Source of the DNA: JACKCR01 sp041390305
GTDB lineage: Bacteria; Eisenbacteria; RBG-16-71-46; CAIMUX01
DNA length: 64,000 nucleotides
Direction of reading: 5' to 3'
NCBI GenBank assembly: GCA_041390305.1
Contig: JAWKQE010000025.1
Coordinates: forward strand, 26,883 to 90,882
The notes under the pieces were generated by a model. The model made no database searches. It was not told the DNA's origin and saw nothing but the letters and a program-made list of their open reading frames with translations. The position numbers and the translations under genes are program-made. Of this stretch, positions 53,870-62,142 are shown piece after piece; the stretch's first letter is position 1; every line of letters starts with the position of its first letter.

Positions 53870-54871
53870 TCAGTTGTCGCAGTTGTTCTTGTACTCGGAG
53901 TAGTTCGGATCGCATCCGTTGTTCGACCAGCACGCGCAGAAGGCGGTCATCGCATCCTCTTTCGCGTCCTTGAGGGTGTCGTTGCAGGCATCGATTGCTG
54001 CCGCGGTACCGAGAAGACCGCCTGCCGTTCCCCAGGGGCCGCCGAAGCTTGCGAGGATGGTGGCACCGCCGCCGTAGAGAAGGGCCTTCCGGCGACAACG
54101 CTTGTGCCGCTTGACGCCCTTGTCCCTGGCATCGTTGTGAGCAGTGATACATCCGTCGCAGGGATCCTCTTCCGCTTCTTCGAGCGCAAAGGTCCCACCG
54201 TCGATCTCCATCAGGAAGTCGAGTTCGAACTCGAGTGGACCGCCCGCGCCGTGGAGTCCGCTGTCGCGCGACGATCTGCCCGCGGTAGCGCCCGCTGGCT
54301 CCATGAGAACGAGGTAGTACTCTTCGAGGAGCGGATGCGACGCGGTCGCGGCTCCCATGTACGCGTCGACTTCTCCGTTCGTCGTCTTGACGGTGCCGTA
54401 GAACCAGGTCATCTCCACGTCGACGAGGTCTCCGGTGTCCGGATCCTCGTAGATGTTGTTCTCGATGAAATCGATGTCGTCGACGTCGACCGAGAAGGCC
54501 TGATACGTGACCGGGTTCGCTCCGACCAGGAAGAGCGCTTGCCCCGTGGTCGTCGTGGCTACGCCGCCGATGGCCGTGTCGAGAGTGAGGGCCATTCCCG
54601 TCTGGCCAAACAGCTCCAGGCTCGAGTCGTCCAGAAACGCCATGTAGTCGAGATCGTCGGGGAATGGAATGAAGATCGGTACGGGGTCGATCGGCCCCTG
54701 GATCGGCCCTGCTTGCACTCTGTACGAGGGCGTATCGGTTCCGTCCGTCACGGAGAACCCACTCGTGGGAGACGTGACCGACTCGGACGATTCGTTGCCG
54801 CAAGCGACTACGAAGTTCGCAATCGCGATTCCGAGACCCAGGGTGAGAACGAAACGACTCGCATGCAACAT
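53870..54871 (-). CDS. Predicted lipoprotein with Cys-rich, Gly-rich C-terminus
   Basis: A 333-residue protein with a lipoprotein signal ending FVVAC (Cys ~24). The middle (~40-225) is acidic and beta-rich. The last ~95 residues have CDGC, then a basic stretch, a Gly-rich hydrophobic segment (LLYGGGATILASFGG) and a cluster ending C-x-C and further Cys, a pattern seen in secreted small proteins but not tied to a known function. GGAGGAA precedes the ATG at 54871. No neighbour suggests a job. Confidence 0.72.
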   Translation of the reverse strand: MLHASRFVLTLGLGIAIANFVVACGNESSESVTSPTSGFSVTDGTDTPSYRVQAGPIQGPIDPVPIFIPFPDDLDYMAFLDDSSLELFGQTGMALTLDTAIGGVATTTTGQALFLVGANPVTYQAFSVDVDDIDFIENNIYEDPDTGDLVDVEMTWFYGTVKTTNGEVDAYMGAATASHPLLEEYYLVLMEPAGATAGRSSRDSGLHGAGGPLEFELDFLMEIDGGTFALEEAEEDPCDGCITAHNDARDKGVKRHKRCRRKALLYGGGATILASFGGPWGTAGGLLGTAAAIDACNDTLKDAKEDAMTAFCACWSNNGCDPNYSEYKNNCDN

Positions 54872-54965
54872 GGGACTTCCTCCAGGGCGAGCGATTGCCC
54901 GACTCCTGCGTGTCACAGGAGCCCGATCCCTCGCCGTTGAGTTCGTTGGTTTTTGGTTTCGAGCT

Positions 54966-54989
54966 GAGCTCCGCAGTCAACTGCGGCTC
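54966..54989. promoter_or_regulatory. Inverted repeat upstream of the Cys-rich lipoprotein gene
   Basis: CCGCAGT and ACTGCGG face each other across two bases, with extra pairing outside. It is ~95 bases upstream of the ATG at 54871 and downstream of hslU. No T run follows, so an operator or a weak stem is more likely than a terminator. Confidence 0.3.
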
Positions 54990-55134
54990 GCGTCACTCGT
55001 CCCTATGGGCTACGGGCGCCTTCCTGGATGCAGGGCAGAGTGACTTTTTTGGAGAAGCGATCGTGGCGCCGCCTCACCCACGTGAGCGCGGAGCCGCGAA
55101 GGAAGCACGGAAGCAGTTTGAAGATCGCGTTCGT

Positions 55135-56820
55135 CTAGAGGATGTAGCTGGAAAGGTCCTTGTCCTGCGCGATCCGAGCGAGCCGAAGCCGGACCCGTTC
55201 GCCGTCGACCACGACCCGCTCGTCCCGGAGATCCGGTACGTCGAAGAGCACGTCGTCGAGCACTGCGGCGAGGAGTGTCTGGAGTCGGCGCGCGCCGATG
55301 TTCTCCGTCGTCTCGTTGACGCGGGACGCGATCGCGGCGATCTCCTGGAGTGCGTCCTCCGTGAACTCGAGGCGCACGCCTTCGGAGGCGAGAAGCGCCT
55401 GCTGCTGCCGCACGATCGAGGCGCGCGGCTCGGTGAGGATCCGGTAGTAGTCGTGCGTGGCGAGCTTCTGGAGCTCGACCCGGATCGGGAGACGTCCCTG
55501 GAGTTCGGGCAGGAGATCCGACGGGCGCGCGATGTGAAACGCACCCGCGGCGATGAAGAGGATGTGGTCCGTACGGACGACGCCGTACTTCGTCGTGACC
55601 GCACAGCCTTCCACGATCGGCAGGAGGTCGCGCTGCACACCTTCGCGGGAGACGTCCGGTGAGGACGACTTCTGTCCCCCGCTCGAACAGACCTTGTCGA
55701 TTTCGTCGAGGAAGACGATGCCGTGGCTCTCGACGCGCTTCACGGCCACGCTCACGACTTCGTCCATGTCGATCATCCGGCGCGTCTCCTCCTGGACGAG
55801 GAGACGGCGGGCTTCCGCGACCGTGACATGACGCCGCTTCTTCCGCTTCGGGATCATCCCCTCGAGCGCTTCGGAGAGCCCGAGGTCCTGTCCTTCGAAG
55901 CCGAGCTGGGAGATGAGGTCGAAAGTGGCGCCGTGCTGCTCGGTGACGTCGATGTCGATCATCTTGTCGTCGAGCTCGCCCGCGCGGAGCTGACGGAGAG
56001 TCTCGTCACGTCGCTCACGCCAGGTATCGTGATCGGACCTGGGCCACGGGTGACGAATCGGGCGGCCCCCGAGCCCACCGAGCGAATCCGAATCGTCGCG
56101 TGCAACCGCCGAGCCGGAGGAGTCCGCCCCCTCTCGCACGCCCTCAGGGCCGAAGGACTCCGAGGCGACGCGGGCGCGATCCGGAACGGAGGAGTCCGAG
56201 GCGACGCGCGCGCTGTACGTACCGGAGGAGTCAACTGCAACGCGGCCACCGTCCGTGCCGACCATGTTCGCCGGATCGCCGGAGTCGTCGACGAGCGCGG
56301 TCTCGTCCGCGTCGGTGAGGTCGACGGGCTCGCTCGCGGTGGCGGCGAGGCTCCGGCGCGTGTGTCGGTTCCGCCCTCGGCGGGGCACGAGGATGTTGAG
56401 GATTCGCTGCTCGACGTGCTTCTCGGCGCGCGCCTTGAGGCGCTCCGCGGTTTCCTGGCGGACCATGGCCACGCCGATCTCGGTGAGGTCACGCACGATC
56501 GATTCGACGTCGCGTCCGACGTAGCCGACTTCGGTGAACTTGGTCGCTTCGACCTTGAGGAACGGGGCCCCCGCGATCTTGGCCAGTCGACGCGCGATCT
56601 CGGTCTTGCCGACTCCGGTGGGACCGATCATGAGGATGTTGCCGGGAAGGATCTCCTCGCGGATCTCGTTCGGCGCGAGTTGGCGCCGGTACCGGTTCCG
56701 GAGCGCAATCGCAACGCTTCGCTTCGCGTCGGACTGGCCGACGATGTGTTGATCCAGTTCGGCGACGATCCGTCGCGGGGTCCACGGCCCGAGGTTGGGG
56801 CCGGTGTCTCTATCGCTCAC
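55135..56820 (-). CDS. hslU: HslU, ATPase subunit of the HslUV protease, with a repeat-filled insert
   Basis: A 561-residue AAA+ unfoldase for HslV. It begins TPRRIVAELDQHIVGQSDAK, has Walker A GPTGVGKTE (65-73) and the pore loop GYVGRDVES. The C-terminal part has FLDEIDKVCS, DLLPELQGRLPIRVEL and the HslV-contacting tail ending SSYIL. The family is ~450 residues; the excess is in the I-domain, where residues ~177-253 are built from a 12-residue Ser/Asp/Ala repeat. The GTG start overlaps the hslV stop. Confidence 0.94.
   Translation of the reverse strand: MSDRDTGPNLGPWTPRRIVAELDQHIVGQSDAKRSVAIALRNRYRRQLAPNEIREEILPGNILMIGPTGVGKTEIARRLAKIAGAPFLKVEATKFTEVGYVGRDVESIVRDLTEIGVAMVRQETAERLKARAEKHVEQRILNILVPRRGRNRHTRRSLAATASEPVDLTDADETALVDDSGDPANMVGTDGGRVAVDSSGTYSARVASDSSVPDRARVASESFGPEGVREGADSSGSAVARDDSDSLGGLGGRPIRHPWPRSDHDTWRERRDETLRQLRAGELDDKMIDIDVTEQHGATFDLISQLGFEGQDLGLSEALEGMIPKRKKRRHVTVAEARRLLVQEETRRMIDMDEVVSVAVKRVESHGIVFLDEIDKVCSSGGQKSSSPDVSREGVQRDLLPIVEGCAVTTKYGVVRTDHILFIAAGAFHIARPSDLLPELQGRLPIRVELQKLATHDYYRILTEPRASIVRQQQALLASEGVRLEFTEDALQEIAAIASRVNETTENIGARRLQTLLAAVLDDVLFDVPDLRDERVVVDGERVRLRLARIAQDKDLSSYIL
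56084..56263 (-). repeat. Five 36-bp tandem repeats in hslU
   Basis: Units start at 56084, 56120, 56156, 56192 and 56228, exactly 36 bp apart (12 codons), each beginning with GA-x-TC(C) and the middle three sharing GACGCG-type cores. They encode a disordered Ser/Asp/Ala repeat in the HslU I-domain. Confidence 0.8.
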
Positions 56821-57362
56821 GAACGTTCCTCCAGTTCCAGCACCTGGATCCGTCCTCCCGTGTAGATGCAGATCTGACTCGCGATCTCGAGAGCCTCGGC
56901 CACGATGCGGCTGGCCGAGAGGCTCGAGTGGGCGCGGAGCGCGCGGGCCGCGGCGAGTGCGTAGGGCGCGCCGGAACCAATAGCGATGATGCCGTCCTCT
57001 GGTTCCAACACATCTCCCGATCCACTGACGAGGAGTGCGGTCTCCCGGTCGAGGACGGCGAGTTGCGCCTCGAGGCGCCTGAGGACCCGGTCCGTTCGCC
57101 AGTCTTTGGCCAATTCCACCGCGGCGCGCCGGAGGTTGCCGCCGTGCCCTTCGAGCTTCGCTTCGAAGCGCTCGAAGAGCTGGAGACCGTCGGCCGCGGA
57201 TCCCGCGAACCCGGCCAGCACGCGACCGTCGGCGAGGCGGCGGAGCTTGTTCGCGTTCGACTTGATGACGGTCGACCCGAAGGTGACCTGTCCGTCACCG
57301 CCCAGGGCGACCGTCCCTTCGTGCACGAGCCCGAGCACCGTCGTCGATCGGATCCGTTCCAA
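56817..57362 (-). CDS. hslV: HslV, peptidase subunit of the HslUV protease
   Basis: A 181-residue N-terminal-nucleophile peptidase. The Thr-Thr pair (STTVLGLVHEG) follows a six-residue leader MERIRS, so processing exposes the catalytic Thr. GGDGQVTFG, IGSGAPYALAAARAL and QICIYTGG are typical. The TTG start at 57362 is chosen because it has GAGGAG just upstream and places the Thr as in known HslV; upstream residues in the same frame do not fit. Confidence 0.92.
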   Translation of the reverse strand: MERIRSTTVLGLVHEGTVALGGDGQVTFGSTVIKSNANKLRRLADGRVLAGFAGSAADGLQLFERFEAKLEGHGGNLRRAAVELAKDWRTDRVLRRLEAQLAVLDRETALLVSGSGDVLEPEDGIIAIGSGAPYALAAARALRAHSSLSASRIVAEALEIASQICIYTGGRIQVLELEERS

Positions 57363-57676
57363 TTCGGCTCCTCTTCCTGCGCGCCTGCGCGCGACCTCAC
57401 GCTTCCATCCCCACACCGAGGGGGAGGAGCATAACGCGTCCTGGGTCCGCGAAACGACGGAACCTTTGTTCTTCGCGTCCCTGCCCGAGTACCCCGAAGC
57501 AGAAGGGGCGTTCCAAACTGTCGTTCGTGGGAACCTGGCCGCGTTCTCGTGACCCACGGGCCGTGCGTGTTAAGTGGAGGGAACTTCCCGACGGGCAGGC
57601 GACGCGTGCGACTCCTCGGGCGTCCCGGCCCGACCGCTCGGCGCGTCGCCGGCCGTAGGCCGCGCAATCCGAGCCG
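57363..57676. other. Intergenic stretch between xerC and hslV
   Basis: About 310 bases. It should hold the hslVU promoter, but no clear -35/-10 pair was seen. No gene recognised. Confidence 0.4.
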
Positions 57677-58645
57677 TCAGCGCTTCTTCGCGCGGGGATG
57701 GGCCTTTGGCGAACTCGCGCCGGAGGGTTTCGATCGAGACGTGGGTGTAGATCTGGTCGTGCCGAGGCTGGCGTGTCCCAGGAGTTCCTGATCTGCACGG
57801 ATGTCGGCGCCTCGGTCCAGCATGTGCGTGGCGAAGCTGTGCCGAAGCACGTGGGGGTTGCGTCCCCCCGCGCGGACGAGCCGGCCGAGGTGCCGACCGA
57901 CGATCCTCTGCACGGTGCGTGCGCTGAGCGCGCCGTTCTTACCCGGGAAGAGGGGGCCGCTCGTGGGGACGCGGTCACGGCGCAGTTCGTCGAGGTGGGC
58001 CTCGATCGCTTCACGCGCCTTGTCCCCGAAGACGAGGACGCGCTCCTTGTTCCCCTTGCCGAGGACGCGCACGGTCTGGCGACGGAAGTCGAGGTCTTCT
58101 CGCTTCAGCGCCACGAGCTCGGCAAGGCGCATCCCGGTCGCGTAGAAGAGTTCCAGGATGGCGCGGTCGCGCGCACCCGTCCGCCCTTCCGGCCATTCGC
58201 CGTCGAGGAGGGAGACCATTTCCTCCTCCGGAACGAATCGGGGCAGGGTCCGGCCGACCTTGGGTGCAATGAGGTTCGCGGACGGGTCCTCCGTGAGCTC
58301 CCCGCCCTTCCGAGCGAACGCGAAGAAGCTGCGGAACGACGCGATCCGTCTCTGCACGGTGCGGGGGGAGAAGCCGGCCCTGTTCAGCCGGAGCAGATGG
58401 ACGCGGAGTCGCGACTCGTCGAGGTCTTCGAGGCGGCTGGGTCGGTCGTACTCGAGTGCGGTTTCCGCGAAGAGAGCACCCAGGTCCCGTCCGTAGGCCG
58501 AGACGGTGTGCGGAGATCGTCCTTCGACCGCCTCGAGCTGACGGAGCCAACGCGCGTGGAGCGAAGCGAGACGAGGATCCGCGTTCGGTCCCTCCGTCTC
58601 GCCCGTCCGCGCCGGGTCGCCGGTCAGTCGTTCACTCCGCAGCAC
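57677..58645 (-). CDS. xerC: Tyrosine recombinase XerC-like, catalytic Tyr out of frame
   Basis: A 322-residue tyrosine recombinase of the Xer type, which resolves chromosome dimers at dif. It has the SAM-like N-domain (SPHTVSAYGRDL), then catalytic Arg in ATGMRLAEL, Lys in GKGNKERV, HVLRHSFATHM and LLGHASLGTT. After that the family reads Q-I-Y-T-H-V; here the frame gives RSTPTSR instead, while the missing Tyr segment is present one frame over. A one-base loss near 57756 and a one-base gain near 57704 explain it, as the final AHPRAKKR is back in frame. The GTG start is just inside the secA 3' end. Confidence 0.88.
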   Translation of the reverse strand: MLRSERLTGDPARTGETEGPNADPRLASLHARWLRQLEAVEGRSPHTVSAYGRDLGALFAETALEYDRPSRLEDLDESRLRVHLLRLNRAGFSPRTVQRRIASFRSFFAFARKGGELTEDPSANLIAPKVGRTLPRFVPEEEMVSLLDGEWPEGRTGARDRAILELFYATGMRLAELVALKREDLDFRRQTVRVLGKGNKERVLVFGDKAREAIEAHLDELRRDRVPTSGPLFPGKNGALSARTVQRIVGRHLGRLVRAGGRNPHVLRHSFATHMLDRGADIRADQELLGHASLGTTRSTPTSRSKPSGASSPKAHPRAKKR

Positions 58646-61600
58646 TTCTTGTACTTCTTACCGCTTCCGCACGGACAGGGGTCGTTCCGCCCCACCTTGG
58701 GCTGGTTGCGGACGAACGTCTCCTGCTTGACGGGCCGCTGCGGGACGGGGCGGCCCGAGCCATCCTCCCCACCTTCCTCGCTGCCTTCCGCTCCGCCGGA
58801 GGACGGGGGCATGCCGCTCAGCGCATCCACTTCCGCCTTGCTCTCGTGGCCTTCGCCGACCTGCTGCGAGGAGCGGGCACCATCCGGAAGCACGGGCTCC
58901 GGCACGGGTTCGCCGCCGTCCCCGTTCGTGCTGCCCTGGCCGTCGGCCGCGGGAGCCGCCGCACCGGTGCTCCCGCGTCGCACCGGCCGGCCGTGCCGCC
59001 GCGCGCTGCGGCTGCGGCGCGGGCTGCTGGCAGGCCGGCATGACCCGGAAGAGGTAGCGGGCGGTGTCGCGCTCGAGCTGCTCCATGGCTGCTGCTCGAA
59101 CATCCCGAAGGCCTCGTGCTTGTACTCGATGAGCGGATCCTTCTGCGCGTAGGCACGGAGCCCGATGCCGGCCTTGAGCTGGTCGACTTCGTAGAGGTGG
59201 TCCCGCCACTTGTCGTCGATCACCGCGAGGAGGACGCGGCGCTCGATCTCGCGCATTGCGTCCGCACCGAAGAGCTGCTCGCGCTGTTCGTAGGTTTCGC
59301 GCGTGATCTCGAGGAGCTTCTGCTCGAGCTCGAGGTAGGTGTACCCCTTGATCCGGTCCATCTCGACCGGGGCGAGGAGGAACATCTGCATCTCGGCCTG
59401 GAGCTGCTCGAGGTCCCAATCGTCGGCGTGGACCTCGGGGTTGCAGTGCTTGACCAGGATCGACGAGACGGTGCCGTCGATCATCTCCAGCATCCGCTCC
59501 TTCATGTCGCCCTTGTCGAGCGCGTTGTTCCGGAGCGTGTAGATCACTTCACGCTGCTGGTTCATCACGTCGTCGTACTGGAGGAGGTGCTTCCGGATCG
59601 AGAAGTTGTGCCCCTCGACCTTCTTCTGCGCCTGCTCGATCGCCTTCGTCATGAACGGGTGGGTGATCACCTCCCCTTCTTCCGCTCCGAGCTTGTCCAT
59701 CATCCCCGCGATCCGCTCGGGCGCAAAGAGACGCATCAGGTTGTCTTCCAACGAGAGGAAGAAGAGCGACGATCCGGGGTCGCCCTGACGACCGGAACGT
59801 CCGCGGAGCTGACGATCGATCCGCCGGCTCTCGTGGCGCTCGGTACCGATGATGTGAAGGCCACCCTGGAGCCCGCTCTTGTCGCGCTTGCCGTTCACTT
59901 CGCGGACTTCGCCCTGGACCACTTCGGCCGCGAGCTTGATGTCCGTGCCTCGACCGGCCATGTTCGTCGCGATGGTGACGGCGCCGGGCTGGCCCGCGAG
60001 CGAGACGATCTCGGCCTCACGCTGGTGGTTCTTCGCGTTCAGCACTTCGTGAGGGACGTTCCGGCGCTTCAGCATGCGGGAGATCGTTTCCGACACATCG
60101 ACCGAGATCGTACCGACGAGGACGGGACGACCCTGGTCCCGCATCGCGTCGATCTCTTCCATGATCGCGTTGTACTTCTCGCGCTTGGTCCGGTAGACGA
60201 GGTCGTCCATGTCCACGCGCGCGACCGGCACGTTCGTGGGGATGACGACGACGTCGAGCTTGTAGATGTCCCAGAACTCACCCGCCTCCGTCTCGGCCGT
60301 ACCGGTCATGCCAGCGAGGACCTCGTACATGCGGAAGTAGTTCTGGATCGTGATCGTGGCGAGGGTCTGATTCTCCTGACCGACCGCGACCCGCTCCTTT
60401 GCCTCGAGCGCCTGGTGGAGACCGTCGGAGAAGCGCCGTCCGGGCATGAGCCGTCCGGTGTGCTCGTCGACGATGATGACCTTCCCCTCCTGGACGATGT
60501 ACTCCTTGTCCCGTTCGAAGAGGGTGTATGCCTTGAGGAGCTGGTGGACATTGCCGAGCACTTCGCTCTTCTCACCATAGGCGCGGTGGATCGCTTCCTT
60601 CTTCTCGACCTTCTCGCGGCCGGAGAGGCTCTCGTCCTCGTCGATCGCGCCCAGCGCTTCCGAGATGTCCGGAAGGACGAACATATTCGGGTCGTTCGGC
60701 GAGAGGACCTCACGGCCCTTGTCCGAGATCGTGACCGTGCCGCCCTTCTCCTCCATCGAGTAGAGGAGATCGTCGTCGAGCACATGGAGACGCTTCTCGC
60801 GCATGAAGTCCCCCTCCACCTGGAGGAGGCGCTTCTTCATCGTCTCGTTGTCGCTCACGATCTTGATGAAGCGCTTGTGCTTTGGCCCGCCGCGCTGCAC
60901 CTGGAGGAGCCGGACGTAGCCTTCGTACTGCTCGTCCTTGTTGGACGACGCGATGAGCCTCTCTCCCTCGTCCATGAACCGGCTCATGAGGAGGTTCTGC
61001 TGCTTGACGAGGCTCTCGACCGGGCCACGGAGCTGATCGTAATGCTGCTTCGCGTGAGCGACCGGGCCCGAGATGATGAGCGGAGTCCGCGCTTCGTCGA
61101 TGAGCACGGAGTCGACTTCGTCGACGATCGCGAAGTAGTGCGGACGTTGGACCTTGTCTTCCTTCCGCACGACCATGTTGTCGCGGAGGTAGTCGAAGCC
61201 GAACTCGTTGTTCGTGCCGTAGGTGACGTCGGCGCTGTAGGCGAGTCGGCGCTGCTCGTTCGTCATCCCGTGGACGATCACGGAGACGGTGAGTCCGAGC
61301 CAGCGGAGGATCTGCCCGACCCACTCGCTGTCGCGCTGGGCCAGGTAGTCGTTGACCGTGACGAGGTGTGCACCCTTGCCTGTGAGCCCGTAGACGTAGA
61401 GCGGGAAGATGGCGATGAGCGCTCTTCCTTCACCCGTCTGCATCTCGGCGATCTTGCCCTGGAAGAGGACGAGTCCGCTCCAGGATCTGACCTCGAACGG
61501 GACCATGTCCCACTCGATCTTCCGATCGCGAACGATCCAGCTGTTGCCGACGTTGCGGCGGCAGGCCTCCATCACGACGGCGAACGTCTCGTGGACGAAG

Positions 61601-61806
61601 TCTTCGAGCGGGACGTTGTTCGCGATCCGCGCGCGGAACTCGTCGGTCTTGGCGCGGACCTCGTCGTCGGAGAGTGGCTTGAGCTTCTCGACCTCGTGGA
61701 GCACCTGCTCCACCATCGGGTTCAGCTTCTTCAGGTCGCGGTCCGATTTCGTGCCGAAGATGCGGGAGACCCCCTTCGTCAGGGCCCCTTTGAATAGATC
61801 CATCAT
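58624..61806 (-). CDS. secA: Preprotein translocase ATPase SecA
   Basis: A 1060-residue SecA, motor of the general secretion pathway. It has VTVNDYLAQRD, VTYGTNNEFGFDYLRDNM, IVDEVDSVLIDEARTPLIIS, the second motor domain (GRGTDIKL) and the C-terminal zinc site NDPCPCGSGKKYKKCC. Two patches are odd. The Walker A reads GEGRA (residues 125-129) instead of GEGKT, and ~30 residues after GMFEQ are replaced by an Arg/Ser-rich run while the expected MEQLERDTARYLFRV sits in another frame. Both fit compensated one-base errors. A promoter is evident upstream. Confidence 0.95.
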   Translation of the reverse strand: MMDLFKGALTKGVSRIFGTKSDRDLKKLNPMVEQVLHEVEKLKPLSDDEVRAKTDEFRARIANNVPLEDFVHETFAVVMEACRRNVGNSWIVRDRKIEWDMVPFEVRSWSGLVLFQGKIAEMQTGEGRALIAIFPLYVYGLTGKGAHLVTVNDYLAQRDSEWVGQILRWLGLTVSVIVHGMTNEQRRLAYSADVTYGTNNEFGFDYLRDNMVVRKEDKVQRPHYFAIVDEVDSVLIDEARTPLIISGPVAHAKQHYDQLRGPVESLVKQQNLLMSRFMDEGERLIASSNKDEQYEGYVRLLQVQRGGPKHKRFIKIVSDNETMKKRLLQVEGDFMREKRLHVLDDDLLYSMEEKGGTVTISDKGREVLSPNDPNMFVLPDISEALGAIDEDESLSGREKVEKKEAIHRAYGEKSEVLGNVHQLLKAYTLFERDKEYIVQEGKVIIVDEHTGRLMPGRRFSDGLHQALEAKERVAVGQENQTLATITIQNYFRMYEVLAGMTGTAETEAGEFWDIYKLDVVVIPTNVPVARVDMDDLVYRTKREKYNAIMEEIDAMRDQGRPVLVGTISVDVSETISRMLKRRNVPHEVLNAKNHQREAEIVSLAGQPGAVTIATNMAGRGTDIKLAAEVVQGEVREVNGKRDKSGLQGGLHIIGTERHESRRIDRQLRGRSGRQGDPGSSLFFLSLEDNLMRLFAPERIAGMMDKLGAEEGEVITHPFMTKAIEQAQKKVEGHNFSIRKHLLQYDDVMNQQREVIYTLRNNALDKGDMKERMLEMIDGTVSSILVKHCNPEVHADDWDLEQLQAEMQMFLLAPVEMDRIKGYTYLELEQKLLEITRETYEQREQLFGADAMREIERRVLLAVIDDKWRDHLYEVDQLKAGIGLRAYAQKDPLIEYKHEAFGMFEQQPWSSSSATPPATSSGSCRPASSPRRSRSARRHGRPVRRGSTGAAAPAADGQGSTNGDGGEPVPEPVLPDGARSSQQVGEGHESKAEVDALSGMPPSSGGAEGSEEGGEDGSGRPVPQRPVKQETFVRNQPKVGRNDPCPCGSGKKYKKCCGVND

Positions 61807-62142
61807 GAGCTGAGAACGCTCCTTCGGGCAGCAATGTAGGGCCCGCGCGGGATTCTCCCGACGGACGAATGGCCGAGCTCGTACACGGCCCAGACCCGGT
61901 CTTCTCCCGACCGGCTCTCGGACGCAAGTAGGCTCGGAATACTACGCGCCTGGCTCGGAAAGGGTCAAGTCGCGGTCCGGTATGGACTTCGGCACCGGGA
62001 TGGTTGGATGATGCCCCGGCCGGATCGGTTGCCAGAAAACAAGCGGAGTTTCGGTCGCCCGCGACGCGCGTGTGTCCGGGGAGGTCAGATCACCGGCCGT
62101 GGGCCACGCAGACCCTCCACCATCACGAGAAACGTCGCTTCC
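61807..62142. other. Intergenic stretch between secA and hrpB
   Basis: About 335 bases holding the secA promoter. It also includes the start region of the helicase gene, whose true ATG is uncertain; nothing else recognised. Confidence 0.4.
61939..61968 (-). promoter_or_regulatory. Sigma-70-type promoter of secA
   Basis: On the minus strand, -35 TTGACC (61968-61963) and -10 TAGTAT (61944-61939) lie 18 bases apart. Transcription would begin near 61932, giving a leader of about 125 bases before the secA ATG. Confidence 0.65.

Noticed and set aside
59116..61797. An ~890-codon open frame antisense to secA
   Set aside because: It is the mirror of a strongly biased GC-rich gene; the translation is Asp/Glu/Leu/Val-rich with no family motif, while the minus strand is clearly SecA.
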